Shown in pieces: positions 10,434-23,773 of a stretch of 64,000 nucleotides of DNA. The notes below the pieces were generated by a model. It was given only the letters and a program-made list of their open reading frames with translations, was not told the origin of the DNA and did not search any database. How positions within the stretch are numbered: the stretch's first letter is position 1; every line of letters starts with the position of its first letter. Source of the DNA: Panonychus citri (taxonomy: Eukaryota; Arthropoda; Arachnida; Trombidiformes; Tetranychidae); assembly GCF_014898815.1 (NCBI RefSeq), contig NW_026515545.1, forward strand, positions 1,488,001 through 1,552,000. The letters run 5' to 3'. The position numbers and the translations under genes are program-made.

Positions 10434-13400
10434 ATGATCATTTCACGGTTTAGAAATTTAATTTCTCCTTTTAATTGTAGTCACATTTACCGGGTAAGTT
10501 TCGTTTGATTTTCTGTTGACATTTTTTTCTTTCTTGAAATTAGAATTTATTATTTTCTTATTAATTGTGTATTTTGTTGTATTGTTTAGGTTTCGAAAAG
10601 GTTTGCAAGTAATCCACGTTTTCAAGAATGGAAAAATGTTGAAGATATTCGCAATATCGGTATTTCGGCTCATATTGATTCTGGGAAAACAACGTTAACT
10701 GAAAGGTTATTGTTTTATTCTGGTAAAATTGATGAGATGCATGAGGTTAAAGGAAAGGATAAAGTTGGTGCTGTTATGGATAGTATGGAATTGGAAAGAG
10801 AAAGAGGAATTACCATCCAATCAGCTGCTACTTATGTTCTATGGAAGGGAAAAAATATCAATATTATTGATACTCCAGGGCATGTTGACTTTACGGTTGA
10901 AGTTGAAAGAGCTTTAAGAGTTCTTGATGGGGCAGTTCTGGTTCTTTGTGGTGTTGGTGGTGTTCAGGCTCAAACATTTACAGTAACACGACAAATGGCT
11001 CGTTACAATATTCCAACAATCAGTTTTATCAATAAATTAGATCGTAGAGGAGCTGATCCATTTAGAGTATTAAAACAAGTTCGAGAGAAACTTAATTTTA
11101 CAGCAGCTTTGACACATATTCCTATTGGAATTGAAGATAATTTAAAAGGAATCATTGATCTGATAGAGGAGAAAGCAATTTACTTTGATGGGCCAAATGG
11201 GTAATAAAACAAGGATCGATCATTTGTCCGTTAGTTGGCCTCATCTGTCAATTTTTATTCTAATGATTTGAATATTTGCGTTTTTACTTTAGGGAAAAGG
11301 TTCGATATGATGAAGTGCCAAAAGAAATGAGAAGCGAAACTAATGATCGAAGGCAAGAATTGGTGGAAAATGTATCGAATGTAGATGATTTATTAGGAGA
11401 AATGTTCTTAGAGGATAAAACGCCAACGAATCAAGATATTAAGGTGATTAATTGTTGACTTGATCTCGAATTTGATTTACTCAATCAACTCTTCTTTTCC
11501 TTTAATAGGCTGCAATCAGAAGGAATGTAATTGCAAGGAAATTTGTTCCAGTCATTGTTGGTTCAGCGTTAAAAAATAGAGGAGTTCAGCCTCTCATGGA
11601 TTCTGTTATTGAATATCTACCGAATCCTTCTGAAGTTCCCAATTATGCTTTTAGAGAAAAGGCTGACGGCAGTGAACCTGATAAAGTTTTATTGAATCCC
11701 GCTCGTGAAAAAGGTCATCCCTTTGTTGGTTTAGCGTTTAAAATGGAACAGACAAAATTTGGCCAATTGACTTACATTCGAACTTATCAAGGAAACGTTG
11801 GCAAGGGTGACATCATTTTTAATGTTCGAACAGGTCGTAAGATTAAAATACCTCGATTGGCTCGAATGCATTCAAATAACATGGAAGATATTGAGGAAAG
11901 TTTCGCTGGTGACATTTGTGCCTTTTTCGGTGTTGAATGTGCTTCTGGTGACACTTTTGTCACTGATCCTAGTCTAAAATTATCAATGGAATCGATTCAT
12001 GTTCCAGATCCTGTTGTTTCAATGGCCGTTAAAGTAAAAGACAAGAATCGAGTTCAAAATTTTACCAAAGGTATTACTCGATTTGTTAAAGAAGATCCAA
12101 CCTTTCATTATGTTTGGGATGTTGATTCAAAGGAGATGATCATCTCTGGAATGGGTGAACTTCATTTAGAAATTTATGGCCAACGAATGGCCAATGAATA
12201 CGATTGTCCAGTTGAATTGGGTAAACCAAAGGTTGCCTTTAGAGAAACATTAATTGCTCCATGTAAATTTGACTATTTCCATAGAAAACAGTCTGGAGGT
12301 GCTGGTCAGTTTGGACGAGTTGTCGGTATTCTGGAGCCAATGGGTTCACCACGGAACACTGAGCTCATCTTTTCACCCGAAATCGTTGGTAACAATATAC
12401 CAAAGCAATTTTTAGCCTCCATTGAAAGAGGTTTCCGAATGATGTGTGAAAAAGGTCATCTAACGGGAAACAAAATTCGTGGGGTCAGATTTCGTTTAAA
12501 AGATGGACAAAGTCACAGTGTCGATTCCAATGATATCGCTTTTGCCTGTGCCGCTGTTGGAGCAATTAAACAAAGTAACTTTTCAACTTTTTCTTTCAAT
12601 CAACAATCAAAATTCAGAAAAAAATTCATTCTAATTTTCCAATTTCTTTCCTTTCTCTCTTCAATATCTTTTAGCTCAAACACTCGGTAAATGGCATCTA
12701 ATTGAACCAATCATGAAAATCGAAGTGACCGTTCCTTATGAAGATAGTGGGTCAGTTATCGCTGCAATTTGTAAACGATTTGGTGTCATTACCAACACCG
12801 AGGAATCATCTGGATACATGGCAATTTCAGCTGAAGTAAATTACGCTTTCGTTATTAACACGAATAAACTTGTTAACTTCTATCAATCAATTAACTTACA
12901 ATTCTAATTAGATTAGATTAGATTTAATTAACAAATATTCATTCACTTATTATAAGTGTTTCCCAATAACCTCAGCTAATTACAAGTTGAATACAATTTC
13001 TTGATTTTCACTTTTATACACTTCGCAACTAACCTTAATTTGATCAACTTTTGTCTGTTTTTGTACTTACTTTCAGACAAGGCTTTTCTTTTATTAGAAA
13101 ATGATTTAATCATGAAGGTTGATTAGCAATTAGTAATTTGAGAAATACATAAAAATTTAGTTTAAGGATAGAATTGATAAAATTCAATCTTATCATCTAA
13201 TCATTATCTTAAATTGATTCTCAGTTTTCACTTTTTAGTTGCTTGTCAAGTTTTTTTTCGCATTTTCTGGTTTCTTTATTTTTCTGCCTTCAAATGATAT
13301 TAATAATTTCAATTTTCTTTAAAAAGAATCATTAATTAACTAATTATTTCACAATAATCTTGTTTTTCTCATCATCTTTAGGCTCCTCTTAGTGACATGT

Positions 13401-13564
13401 TCGGATTTACCACCGAGTTAAGAACCTTATCCCAGGGAAAAGGGGAATTCACCATGGAATATTCTAAATATGCTCCAGTTCGAGGTGATGTTCAACAAAA
13501 GTTAATGTCTCAATATAACGATAGTGAACCCGATTCGCACTTGGAAAGAAATATTATATTATAA
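10434..13564 (+). CDS. GFM1: mitochondrial elongation factor G 1 (translocase GTPase)
   Basis: GTP-driven translocase of mitochondrial ribosomes. Six exons: 10434-10493, 10590-11200, 11293-11443, 11509-12574, 12675-12835 and 13382-13564; they sum to 743 residues with all phases matching, close to the usual 750. The basic leader MIISRFRNLISPFNCSHIYR is a plausible mitochondrial targeting peptide. The GTPase motifs are complete: G1 AHIDSGKTT, switch region RERGITIQSAAT, DTPGH, and NKLD. The RERGITIQSAAT form is typical of EF-G1 rather than EF-G2. Domain IV carries GAGQFGRV. The C terminus has LSDMFGFTTELRTLSQGKGE and FTMEYSKYAP. The last intron (12836-13381, 546 bp) is unusually long for this gene. 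The gene is head-to-head with DZIP1. Confidence 0.97.
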
Positions 13565-15329
13565 TAGAAATTTTTATTATTAGAGAATAAGTTTCATTTA
13601 ATTTGTCTTTGTAACTTGAAGAGATTGATTAAATTAATTGTTCTCTTTTGTTTTTTCCATTAACGTACTTACAAGTTCATCATTGACAACGTTAATTATC
13701 ATTTGTCATAACCTCGGACAATTGTTGTGATGGTAACAAGATATACATTTAATAATTCAACAATCATGTTATCTGATTAACTTATCATCAGTAGCATCGT
13801 AAATATAAGTGTTTCCATTAATCAACTGATTAATATAATCAAATGATTTAAAGAGTTTTTCTTTTCGCAATTGATTGTTTCACTTATTCACCTTAATTGA
13901 TATAATTTTCTCATGATTGGTAAATAATATCAAATTTATTAGAATAAAAATGAAAAGAGAAACAAATTACTACGTATTAGATTAACAATCAAAACAAAAA
14001 AAAACTCTTGTTAACCCAATTTAATAAGGTTGTGTTAATTTTTTATAATCACGCTTGTTAAATTGTTCAACCTTGAAAATTTTGTTTCAGTTTCAGCACT
14101 TTTTAGTTATCAACAATGATTACAATTTTTGTTTAAATGAACAAAATCAGAAATGATAATCAACAAAAAAAGGTAACATTTTTGATAATCATGATTTGAT
14201 CTGATTTTTCTGATGAAATGATTGATTTCTGCCTCTTAAATGATTGTTAAATTGGTAAATTAAATATATAGAATGATAATTAAAGTGGTAAATAGTTTTG
14301 GTAAGATGAAAAGTATTACGATGTAGTTAATTAATGTGTGAGTGATAGTAAATATATATTATATTGCAGTTTGTGTTGATGGACCAAGTGAGAAAAGCTA
14401 AAGCAATTGTTTTTTTCATGGCTTAGTAAGGTACCATGGTTATGTTATGTATTAATATTTTAATTACATCGCCAATTTCATCAATTAGTTGATTAACTGT
14501 TAAGAATTAGGCACTTTAATGTGTGTTTTCTTGTTGTTATCCTTCGCTTGATTGCTCCGCCATTTTTTTTGAGGTGTTTAAATTTAGTGATAGTTTGGTG
14601 TTTTCGATGAATTGGTAAAATGTATGAGAGAAAGAAGCAGAATCATTTTTGTGTCTTTTTCTGCTTCAGACATTTCAATCTATCTCATCACCATGAATCC
14701 TCGTATCACATAGGGAAGCATATGGAAAGAGATTGCAAAGTTTGATTTGTTAGTATGTGTGTGTGTTGGTTGATTGGTGTAGGTTGAATGATTACATATA
14801 TTTATGATTAATATAATAAATATTGTCACAAAAAGGTAAAGTATTTTTATATGTTCTTCTAAATTGCCAATCTAAGTTCTATTTTGGTCAAATTTGGATC
14901 TAAGAAATAGATGAGAAAAGAGAGAAATGATAAAAATGAATTAGCTATGGTTTCGGGTTTTTTTTGCTTTGTTGATATAAAAACAAGAGATGAATTGATT
15001 TGGTTTTCTTGAGGATGAACGAAAGATTAGTTCAAATGGACTGGATGAATGAGAGAGATAATAACAAGAAAGAGAATAGAAAAAGAAAAGGGTGAGAGAG
15101 TTAATGATATCGACTGTAATCAGAGCAATACAATTGTACCAATAATTCACTTAACGGTAAAGAGAGAGAAAATGAAATGATTGATGATGATGATGATGTA
15201 ATAGTAAAGATAATCTTGAAAAATCTACAGGTAATAGATTCAATTACCAGGTGAGAAGAATAAATAATTTCTTTTCTCTCTCTCTCTTGTTTCTCAATCA
15301 AGATAATTAAAGAGTGAAAATATAAGCTG
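13565..15329. other. convergent intergenic region, EF-G1 / S6K
   Basis: 1.77 kb of AT-rich sequence holding both 3'UTRs. No gene recognised; the open frames at 14.9-15.3 kb are low-complexity. There is a 9-bp perfect stem (GAAGCAGAA / TTCTGCTTC) near 14635-14670 and a YY1-like CCGCCAT at 14557-14563. No tRNA-like cloverleaf seen by eye. Confidence 0.5.
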
Positions 15330-16991
15330 TCATACCTTTCTCATTTGTTTAACTGGTAACGATGGAGACCTTAATGTAGGTGCAATTGATTCACTATTCT
15401 CATTATTATTAGATGATTGTTGTTGTTGATCATTGATACTTGTTGCTAATGGAGGTGTATTGGTAATGTCCATTTGCTCAATTGTTTCACATAAAAAGGG
15501 TGCACAACTTTGAGAATTTGCAGGTATCGATGATGAAAATGTATTTCTACGTGGTGACCTAGAGGTTTGCTGATTCATTTTATGAGCGTCATCTAATAGG
15601 GAGGGAGCAACATAGGTAAAACCAAGGAAGGATCGATTGAAACTTTCACTGATTGACGATTCATCTGGACTATCAATTGGTGGTTGACGAGTAAACCTTG
15701 TATCAAATAATGATGTATCCTCTTCACTTGTTAACATTGGTTTAATTGGTGGTTCACATCTTTTGGCAAGAACATCTTCCCAATTAACATTGGAAAAAAA
15801 TGGATGCCTTCTAATTGGCTCGGCATCTTCAGTATTTGAGCAAAGCCTAATTTGGGGTTTTCGTTGTAATAATTTACGAATTAAATCTTTAGCATCGGGT
15901 GTAAGGTATGGTGGTAAAATTAGTTTGCCTTTCAATATTTTATCAATTGTTTTACGCCTTGAATCAGCTGTAAATGGTGGATGTCCAACCAACATATCAT
16001 ACATAAGAGCACCTAAAGACCACCAATCGACTCCTCTTGCATGTCCAGTTCGAGTTAATATTTCGGGTGCCATATATTCAATGGTTCCACAAAAGGTATG
16101 AGTAATCTTGTCATTGTTAAGTGTCTCTTTACAAAGACCAAAATCAGTCAATTTAATGTGTCCTTTAACATCTAAAAGTATATTCTCAGGTTTAAGGTCT
16201 CGATAAATGATACCACCTCGATGAAGATGTTCCAAGGCAAGAACTATCTCAGATAGATAGAAACATGCGGTATCTTCCAAGAAAATACCTTCCCTTTCAA
16301 GGTGCATAAAAAGTTCACCGCCAGAAAGATATTCCAAGATAAGATATAACTTATTGCCCGTTTGAAATGCGTAAATCAGGTCAACAATAAATGGATGTTT
16401 AACTGATTCAAGAATACTTCGTTCAGCCTTGGTATGAGCAGTATCCTTTTGACTTCGGCATAAAGTTGCCTTTTTAAGGACTTTCATGGCAAATATTTTC
16501 CCGCTCTCTTTACCATTAATTTTACGAACCTGGAAAACTTTACCATAACCTCCACGACCAAGAACTTTTAATAGTTCAAAATCTTGTGGTCCAGTTTTTT
16601 CTTTACCAACATTAACCGTATGTTCATTTAGTTGAACCTTTTCCATGTCAGCATCTTCTAGGATAGCACTCATGTCCGGTTCACTTATCTGTGAGTCACC
16701 CAAGGGAGGTAAAAGAAGCATTTAGAAAAGAAGAACAAGAGAAAAGGTAAAAAGAACAAGAAAAAGTTGGAAAGAAAAAAAAAACCAGAAGAAAAAAAGA
16801 AAATGAAAGGAGTAAAAGGGTAAAATCTGAATGTTGTGAGAATGGAAGAGAGAGAGAGAAAAAAGCAAAAGAGAAAAAAAATTCTAAATGAAATATGTTA
16901 CCTCCTGATCATCAACATCAATGGAATCCTCATCAGAATAATCATCCTTTGAGTTGGCCTCATTCAGTTCTAAATCAAAGACACCAGCCAT
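15330..16991 (-). CDS. S6k: p70 ribosomal protein S6 kinase
   Basis: AGC-family Ser/Thr kinase that phosphorylates ribosomal protein S6 and translation factors downstream of TORC1 and PDK1. Two exons: 16991-16902 (30 codons, donor GTAACA) and 16688-15330 (acceptor ACTCACAG), giving 482 residues. The first exon carries a TOS motif, FDLEL, at residues 5-9 (Raptor docking). The kinase domain starts near residue 67 with GRGGYGKVFQVRK, then AMKVLKK, the catalytic loop YRDLKPENILL, DFG, and the activation loop THTFCGTIEYMAPE with the PDK1 site threonine. The AGC tail has the turn motif DSPDESSISES and the hydrophobic motif FLGFTYVAP, whose threonine is the TORC1 site. RSPRR is also kept, and all regulatory elements appear intact. 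The stop lies inside AAGGTATGA, so a donor (GTATGA) and a further C-terminal exon cannot be excluded. Confidence 0.97.
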
Positions 16992-17701
16992 TTCTTATTT
17001 CGTGAACAAACGTAAAAAAACACGTAAATACAATAAGAACTGGAGTCAATTTATCAACAACCGACACGAAATTAAAAAAGACAAACAGAATTCAGGAAGA
17101 TGAAAACTGAATCGAAATAGAATTTGATTAAAATCGATTGTTGGAAAATCGTAGGAAAAAAGAAAAACAAATGAAAGAGAAAAAAAGAGAAACCGATTAA
17201 TTGGAATCGATTTCGAAAAGAGAATCTAATGAATCGAATGTTTATTTTCGAAAATCGAACGTCAATTTGAACAAATTAGAAAAGCGAATCGAGTCGATTC
17301 GTGTTAATTCAGCCGATGTTTCAACTAATCAGTTAAGCTGATGGTTTGTTGTCATAAGTAACAAGCTTAGTTTATTCAATTCAAATGTTAATTGCACTTT
17401 GCTATTTGTTTAATTGTTCCTCTTTTTTTGTTAATTGAACAATTTGTTTGTTTAATTGGTTAATTTGTTCCGGTAGATTCAGTTTAGAATCTGAAAAATC
17501 TAAGCTTCTATTTTTTTTTCTTTCATAGCAAACATTTGATATTTTTAGCTTTTTCTATTCTTGGTGATGGATCAATTTACCATTTGGCTTATTTATTAAT
17601 CATCGGTAAGTTTTACCTCCAATTTTCATGCTAAAAATTGAATTAATTGATTGGTTATTATTTTCCATTTATTTAGAAGCTTAACTGGTCCAATATTTAT
17701 C
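16992..17701. promoter_or_regulatory. divergent promoter region, S6K / CDK10
   Basis: 710 bp between start codons. On the CDK10 side there is a likely 5'UTR intron at 17606-17676 (GTAAGT..TTTAG), preceded by a 10-codon upstream open frame, 17567-17599 (MDQFTIWLIY). Promoter position is inferred. Confidence 0.55.
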
Positions 17702-19111
17702 ATGGAAGAGGAAAAGTCTCTTAGGTTAACTACGTTCTTTGGCCAAACAATTGAAATACCTAATAATCAGCTGGTAAGTTTGGTAGAGCTTTAGAAATTT
17801 AATATTTTATTGTAGAATTTTGATTTTTTGTTCTTTTCTCTTTTCTTTCTCAAGGCTGGACTATCAAGATCAATCCATGAATTTGATAAACTTGATAGAG
17901 TTGGAGAAGGAACTTATGGAATCGTTTGTGAGTCTCTAAGTGAAAATAAAAACGTTTCGAATTGGAGTCTTTTCTATTTTTTTCGTTCGTTTTTGTTTTG
18001 TCATGTTAAAAATAGATACTAAACATATTCGGCCTCTTCATCATAGATCGAGCTAAGGACAAGATTACAAATGAAATTGTGGCCATCAAAAAGATTCGAA
18101 TGGAAAGAGAAAAAGATGGAGCACCGATCAGTGGTATTCGTGAGATTAGTATTCTCAAGAATGTTCGACATGAGAATGTTGTCCATTTGAAAGACGTTGT
18201 CGTCGGTCGAAGTCTAGATTCAATTTTCTTGGTGATGGAATATTGTGAACAAGATTTAGCTTCTCTATTGGACAATATGCCAAATACATTCTCAGAAGCT
18301 CAGGTAATAAATTGAATCTACTCGTGTCAAACTAATACAAAAACTCGTATTAAGATAGTTCTCTTTCAATCTTTCACTTTCATCTTCTAGATAAAATGTA
18401 TAACTATTCAACTTTTCCGTGGACTTGCTCATCTTCATCAAAATTTCATCGTCCATCGTGACCTGAAAGTTTCTAATCTCCTATTAACCGACAAAGGTTT
18501 CGTAAAAATCGCCGATCTCGGGTTAGCACGTAGATGTAGTGTTCCAGCTCAACAAATGACACCTCAAGTGGTTACCCTTTGGTATCGAGCTCCTGAACTA
18601 TTGTTACAATCAAAGATACAGACAACAGCTATCGATATGTGGGCAGCGGGTTGTATTCTTGGGGAGCTTTTCCTTCATAAACCAATGTTCCCTGGTAAAA
18701 CTGAGATTCATCAACTGGAATTGATTGTTGATCTTCTTGGAACACCCAATGATCAAATTTGGAACGGATTCTCTGATCTTCCAGTTCTTCGTAATTTTAG
18801 CCTTAAAAGGCAACCTTATAATAACATTAAACATGTTTTCCATTGGTTATCACCGGCGGGTCTTCGGATACTCAATTTCCTCTTCATGTATGACCCAACT
18901 AGAAGAGCAACCGCTGAGGAAGCGCTACAAAGTTCTTACTTTAAAGAGCAGCCACTTCGTAAGTTTCCCTAAACCGATAGATTGTTATCCTTTTCCTGAA
19001 ATTTTCTAATCAAATTATCTACATATTGGAATTGATATTATAGCCTGTGAGCCCGAAATGATGCCATCATTCCCTCAACATCGAATCCGTCGAAAGCGGA
19101 ATATTAAATGA
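17702..19111 (+). CDS. Cdk10: cyclin-dependent kinase 10
   Basis: CDC2-related kinase; the vertebrate protein pairs with cyclin M and regulates ETS2 and ciliogenesis. Five exons: 17702-17773, 17855-17927, 18047-18303, 18391-18958 and 19044-19111; all phases agree, giving 345 residues (human 360). Features in order: glycine loop GEGTYGIVYRA, the VAIKK lysine, the cyclin-binding helix PISGIREISIL (a PISSLRE-type signature diagnostic of CDK10), the segment SIFLVMEYCEQDLASLL, the catalytic loop HRDLKVSNLL, and substrate-site VVTLWYRAPELLL. The C terminus is basic (HRIRRKRNIK). The magnesium-binding DFG is DLG here (18514-18522), a substitution tolerated in some active kinases. The gene is head-to-head with S6K and tail-to-tail with the SLC26 gene. 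Confidence 0.95.
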
Positions 19112-19787
19112 TTCCAAAATCCAGACAAACGGAAGAGGAAGAGGAAGCGGAAGAAACTAGAAAAAAGGAAAATAATATTTATTTTCTTTACTAAATTGTT
19201 TCATTTCCTTTCCATGATAAATTTTATACCAGAACGAGAAACGAAGCGCAAAAGTATATTGGAGAAAACAATAATTCTCAATGATTGTCAACAATCAACA
19301 GATCGATAACATTTTACCTGTGTCATGATCTAATGAATTACTAGATTAATCATTGAAATTACATGGAAACAAAAGACAAAAGGGCAAATCGAAACAAAAG
19401 TTTCTAAACCGGAATGATGGGAAATAAATTTCGATTGCCGGTTAATTAATGATAATAATAATTAATTTTCTATTACCAAAACAAATCGAGTAAAACAATT
19501 AATTGTGATCAATTAATTACAAAACAGAAACGTGACATATCATTCGTGAGGCGATTGATTTACAAATTAAAACAATTAAAGTGAATCGAAAAAAATAAAG
19601 AACCAAAATAAAAGATAATACAAATGGGCGAAAATAAAGAAGAGAAGAAAAAAAAAGTACAATCAATCAACTCGATCGTAAATAATTGAATTAACGAGCA
19701 ACTAATTGATATGGATAATTAATCTGTGACAATTTAACCTTCGCAATTAAATTTCTTTCTTTTCCTTCAATGGTTAATTGTTTGTTC
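19112..19787. other. convergent intergenic region, CDK10 / SLC26
   Basis: 0.68 kb of AT-rich sequence containing both 3'UTRs. No gene or repeat of note. Confidence 0.55.
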
Positions 19788-22700
19788 CTAAGGGGAATGA
19801 GCTTTTGGACAGCAAAGAAATTTACTTTTCTCGCTGAGATCATCTTCATTAGAATGATTTTCATGGTCCAAATGATCATTTCGATTGGGAAGGCGTTTCA
19901 ATGATCGCTGATTATGGTAATTAATTGGATGATAATCTGGTAATTGTTGTGATTGGTTATGATTCTTGTTGTTGTTTATTTCACTTTTACCTTTAAAAGG
20001 TTTTTCATCAATCTTTTCCTTAACCTGATCGATTATATCATTGGAATCAACAGCAACATCATCGTTGGGTGAATGATGATGATGATGGTGATCATCATGG
20101 TTCAGGGTGAATGTTGAGCAAGAGGCTGAACCCTCATTAAGAGATGAACTTTGGGATCCTTTGAACGCTGATTTAAATCGTGACTGTCTCACTTTCAGGG
20201 CATTGTCAACAGCATCATGAATGGTAAGGTAAACATGAGAAGGTGGGACTTGGATGAAGAATCCATCTTTCTCTAGCATCTTCTGGACATGAGTGGCCAC
20301 ACAGGCGAGAAAAGTTTCAACCCCAATGTGAGCGTACTCTTGGATTGTTGACCTTAACTGACGGACACCGGCAACGTCAATGTAGGAAAACATTGAACAA
20401 TCAATGATTATATGAGATAAATGAACTGGAATTACGCTGTTCAATGAACCATCAAACCCATTCAAACCTGGAACGAGATCCAGTCTATGGGCTACTTCAC
20501 ATGTTGACCATTTCTTATCTCGTTTCCGTTTCCGTCGTTTCTTTTCAGTTAAAACTCCCCTGAGGCGAAATAAATATAAATAAAGAAAACAATTAGTTCC
20601 ATCTAATAGTAATTATAATAATAAAGTGACCAATGGATCGAAATCATTTTCTGAAATATTGTATTAGAAGAAGAAGAGAAAAGTTTTCTTCCTTTTTTGA
20701 TGGTCAACTAATATTGACCATAGTATTTTAATTTAACTGACCAATAGAAAGAAAATTGAATTCAAGTTAATTGTCATCAGTAGATTGTTGAAATGAATAC
20801 AAGGTTAACTTTTTATATCTATTTCTATGTATCTGTTATCGTTTTTTTTTTCATAAAGAATTTTTCTTTCGCAATGAGAGGGAGGTACAATTTGGAGATG
20901 GACAATAGTGGACAGTTGATGAATATAAACATCGAAAAGATGAACAACAACAACAACAAAAAGTTCTTTTAAAACCTAGAATATTGAATATCTCTGTAGA
21001 TCTGAATTCTCATATAATCAATATCAAGATTCTTTGCTCTAATTTACATCATCGACTCTTCTTTGCTTTTCTCTCTTTCTCATCTTGACATGATAACAAT
21101 ATGAAAGATGATGAGGATGATAAAGACCAATACTGTTTCCTAAAAATAATATTCATCTCTCATCATCATTATCTTCTTTTCTTATATTCGAAAAGTCGCA
21201 AAAAAAGAACCTTGAAAATCTTTTGAAGGGACTTTTCTTTCAGGGGAACATTTTAAATACCACTCGAAACGAACTCCCACTTTACTCCCTTTTGCACTCT
21301 CTCTCTCTCTCCTCTCTTCCTTGAACTGGATGATTCTCAAGAGACTTGGAACTTTATTCCCCATGTGATGAAAGAAATTAAAAATAATATTGAAAAGAAA
21401 ATGAGAAAAGAAAAATTCATCTAAAAGTAAGTTATTTTCGCTTTTCGTCACATGTCAGAGGTTTTACTCTGACGAAAAGAAATGATCGCTAATCAATAGC
21501 TAATTAGTTGATTAGTTGATTAGTGTTTTAATCTGCAGGATGATCAAATTAATTTCTTACTTTACTGAGACTCCGGTTTTTCGTGTTAATCCTTTGTGAA
21601 AGTATTCGATGTTAGCGAAATGAAGTGGACCACAGAATTGATAGATTTTGACCCCTGGGATTTCATTGGCGGAAGCGTAACGATTGATGGGAACGTAAAC
21701 ATCGGAATTGTTAACGAAACCAAGAAGGTACATTTTGGGCCTTTGTGATTTGTAGATAAGAGTGAGTAAAGAGTATCCTAGGCCAACGTAAAGGCCAATG
21801 TCAACATCGAGTAAAAGGACAGCGAAAAAAGTTGTCAACCAAATGGAAGCGTCAAGTTTTGAGATTCGCCAATAGTTAGCGAAATCTTTAACCTGAGCGA
21901 GAAGAGTTTTCAACGCGACAACAATGATCGCTGCTAGAACACAATTGGGTAATTGTGAGAGAAGTGGACCTGCATAGAGAAGGACAAATAATAGGCCGAC
22001 ACAGTTGACCAATGAAACCAATTGTGTTCGTCCACCTGAACTTTCCTGAACAGCTGATCGAGAGAGAGACGCTGCTGATGGGATGCACGAGAAAAAGCAA
22101 CTGATCAAATTTGTGGTTCCAAGTGCAAGAAGCTCTTGATTAGGATCAACCTTATACTTATGACGATTGGCAAATATCTTGCCCACTGAGATGGTCAAAG
22201 TATAAGCGACAATAGCCAAAGGTATGGTTGAGATTGAAAGTTCACGGATCAGATCAAACCTTGGATGTCGAGGTAAAGGTATTCCCCTTGGAATGGGGCC
22301 AACTATTTGGACACCCCAACGATCATAAATGGACAGAAAGTGTGAGAAAACTGTTGATAAAATGACCAAAACCAATTCAATTGGAAAGGGTATTGAAAGG
22401 TTAGTGTGTCGTGCGAGAAGCGGATTGATTACAAATTTAAATGCTAAAATGATGAGACAACAGGTAACCGAGATGATTAAGGTTGGACCATTGATGGAAT
22501 CAAGTGAATAAAATAAATCTCTGTAAGTGTAGATCAATGCCAATGGGCCTGATCGATATGGTAAATGAAGGCCAAAAAGGTAGGATATTTGGGAGGTGAA
22601 AACGTAAAATGAACAAGCGGTGGTAAAACCGGAGATCAATTGTTCAGACATGTAAACGGAGAAAAATCCAAGGCGAAAAATACCAAAGACCAGTTGATAA

Positions 22701-23773
22701 AGTCCAATTAGAAATGAAATGGCCATGGCAATTTCGACCGCTTCTTCGGGCTTATCAACAGGTCGAAAACCCTGAGACTCGAGAACTTGGGATATAAGAC
22801 TACCCGTCATAAGAGAAACGACAGCAAAAGTCCCTGAAGAAAAAGATAGAGAGAAAAAGAAAGAACAAGAAAAGATTATCTAATAATCGAAGAAGAAAAA
22901 TAATAACAATAGAATTGCGAAATAAGTTCGAATGTTCAAACTTCTCTTACCGACAGCACAATGTCTCGATGTTCCCATGAAAGAGTAAACCAAAGCGGGA
23001 AAGAAGCTCGTGTATAAACCATGAACCGGTGGAACTCTAGCAATTAACGAATAGCCCATTGATTGTGGAACTTGGAAAACCAGAATAGTCAGTCCAGCGA
23101 TCAAATCGACGATCAAATTTTTACGAACATTATAATTACGAAGCCAGGCAAGAATTGGGAACAATTTAACTACTTTATGATTGATATAATCAATTGAGAA
23201 ATGAGGCTTAATGAAGGAAATGAACTTATTTCCCATCTTAAGGCTTGTCTTATGGGAAGAACCTTTAATAACCTCATAATGTTCATTAAATTCTGGTAAA
23301 TTGTAAGACTGTCGATTAGAGTTACATTTAATTTCTGCCAACGATGAGCCAGTGTTCATTTCAATTGTCGATTCAAACAAAACACCAGGTCGAGGTTCAG
23401 CTGATCCTGGTCGGGTGATTGAGCCTCGAGGCTGTTTAAGAATCGGTGATAAACCAATATGATTATTACCTTGATCATGTTGATTTTGTTTTCTAATATC
23501 AATGTTAACCTGATCATCATCAATTATCTTGTGATAATTGTAACAATTAGTTGATTGCTGTAAATGACCTTCACTAGAAAATTTTCTGGTCAATTTACCA
23601 GCATTTGGTGATGGTGATGATGATGATTTAGATGATGATCCATCCTGATTACCCAAATTTAATTGGCTTGTTGGTGAAGTTACATAATTATTGGTAATTG
23701 TTTTTCTGACACTATTGTTGACATTTAATGATACCAAAGAGTTGATTGTTTTATCATTGTCACTATTATCCAT
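19788..23773 (-). CDS. SLC26-family anion transporter (prestin/sulfate permease type)
   Basis: Multi-pass plasma-membrane anion exchanger of the SLC26/SulP family. Three exons: 23773-22951, 22833-21561 and 20559-19788; the phases fit and total 955 residues, longer than most members (about 650-970). The first 200 or so residues are a Ser/Asn-rich cytoplasmic extension. The transport domain starts with the SulP signature (VFQVPQSMGYSLIARVPPVH, then GLYTSFFP) and GTSRHCAVG running into GTFAVVSLM, followed by about a dozen hydrophobic helices. Exon 3 encodes the STAS domain (HIIIDCSMFSYIDVAGVRQL, HVQKMLEKDGFF), then a polar tail with a His run. The exon 2 donor was taken as GTAAGA at 21560-21559 because it alone keeps frame into the exon 3 acceptor. 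The transported ion and the subfamily cannot be set from sequence alone. Confidence 0.9.
20560..21560 (-). other. second intron of the SLC26 gene
   Basis: 1.0-kb intron between the transport-domain exon and the STAS exon. It is AT-rich, with CT runs near 21299-21313, and holds a spurious 89-residue open frame with no recognisable domain. Confidence 0.8.

Noticed and set aside
14630..14672. Small hairpin GAAGCAGAA / TTCTGCTTC as an RNA gene
   Set aside because: A 9-bp stem alone is weak evidence, with no microRNA-like arm structure.
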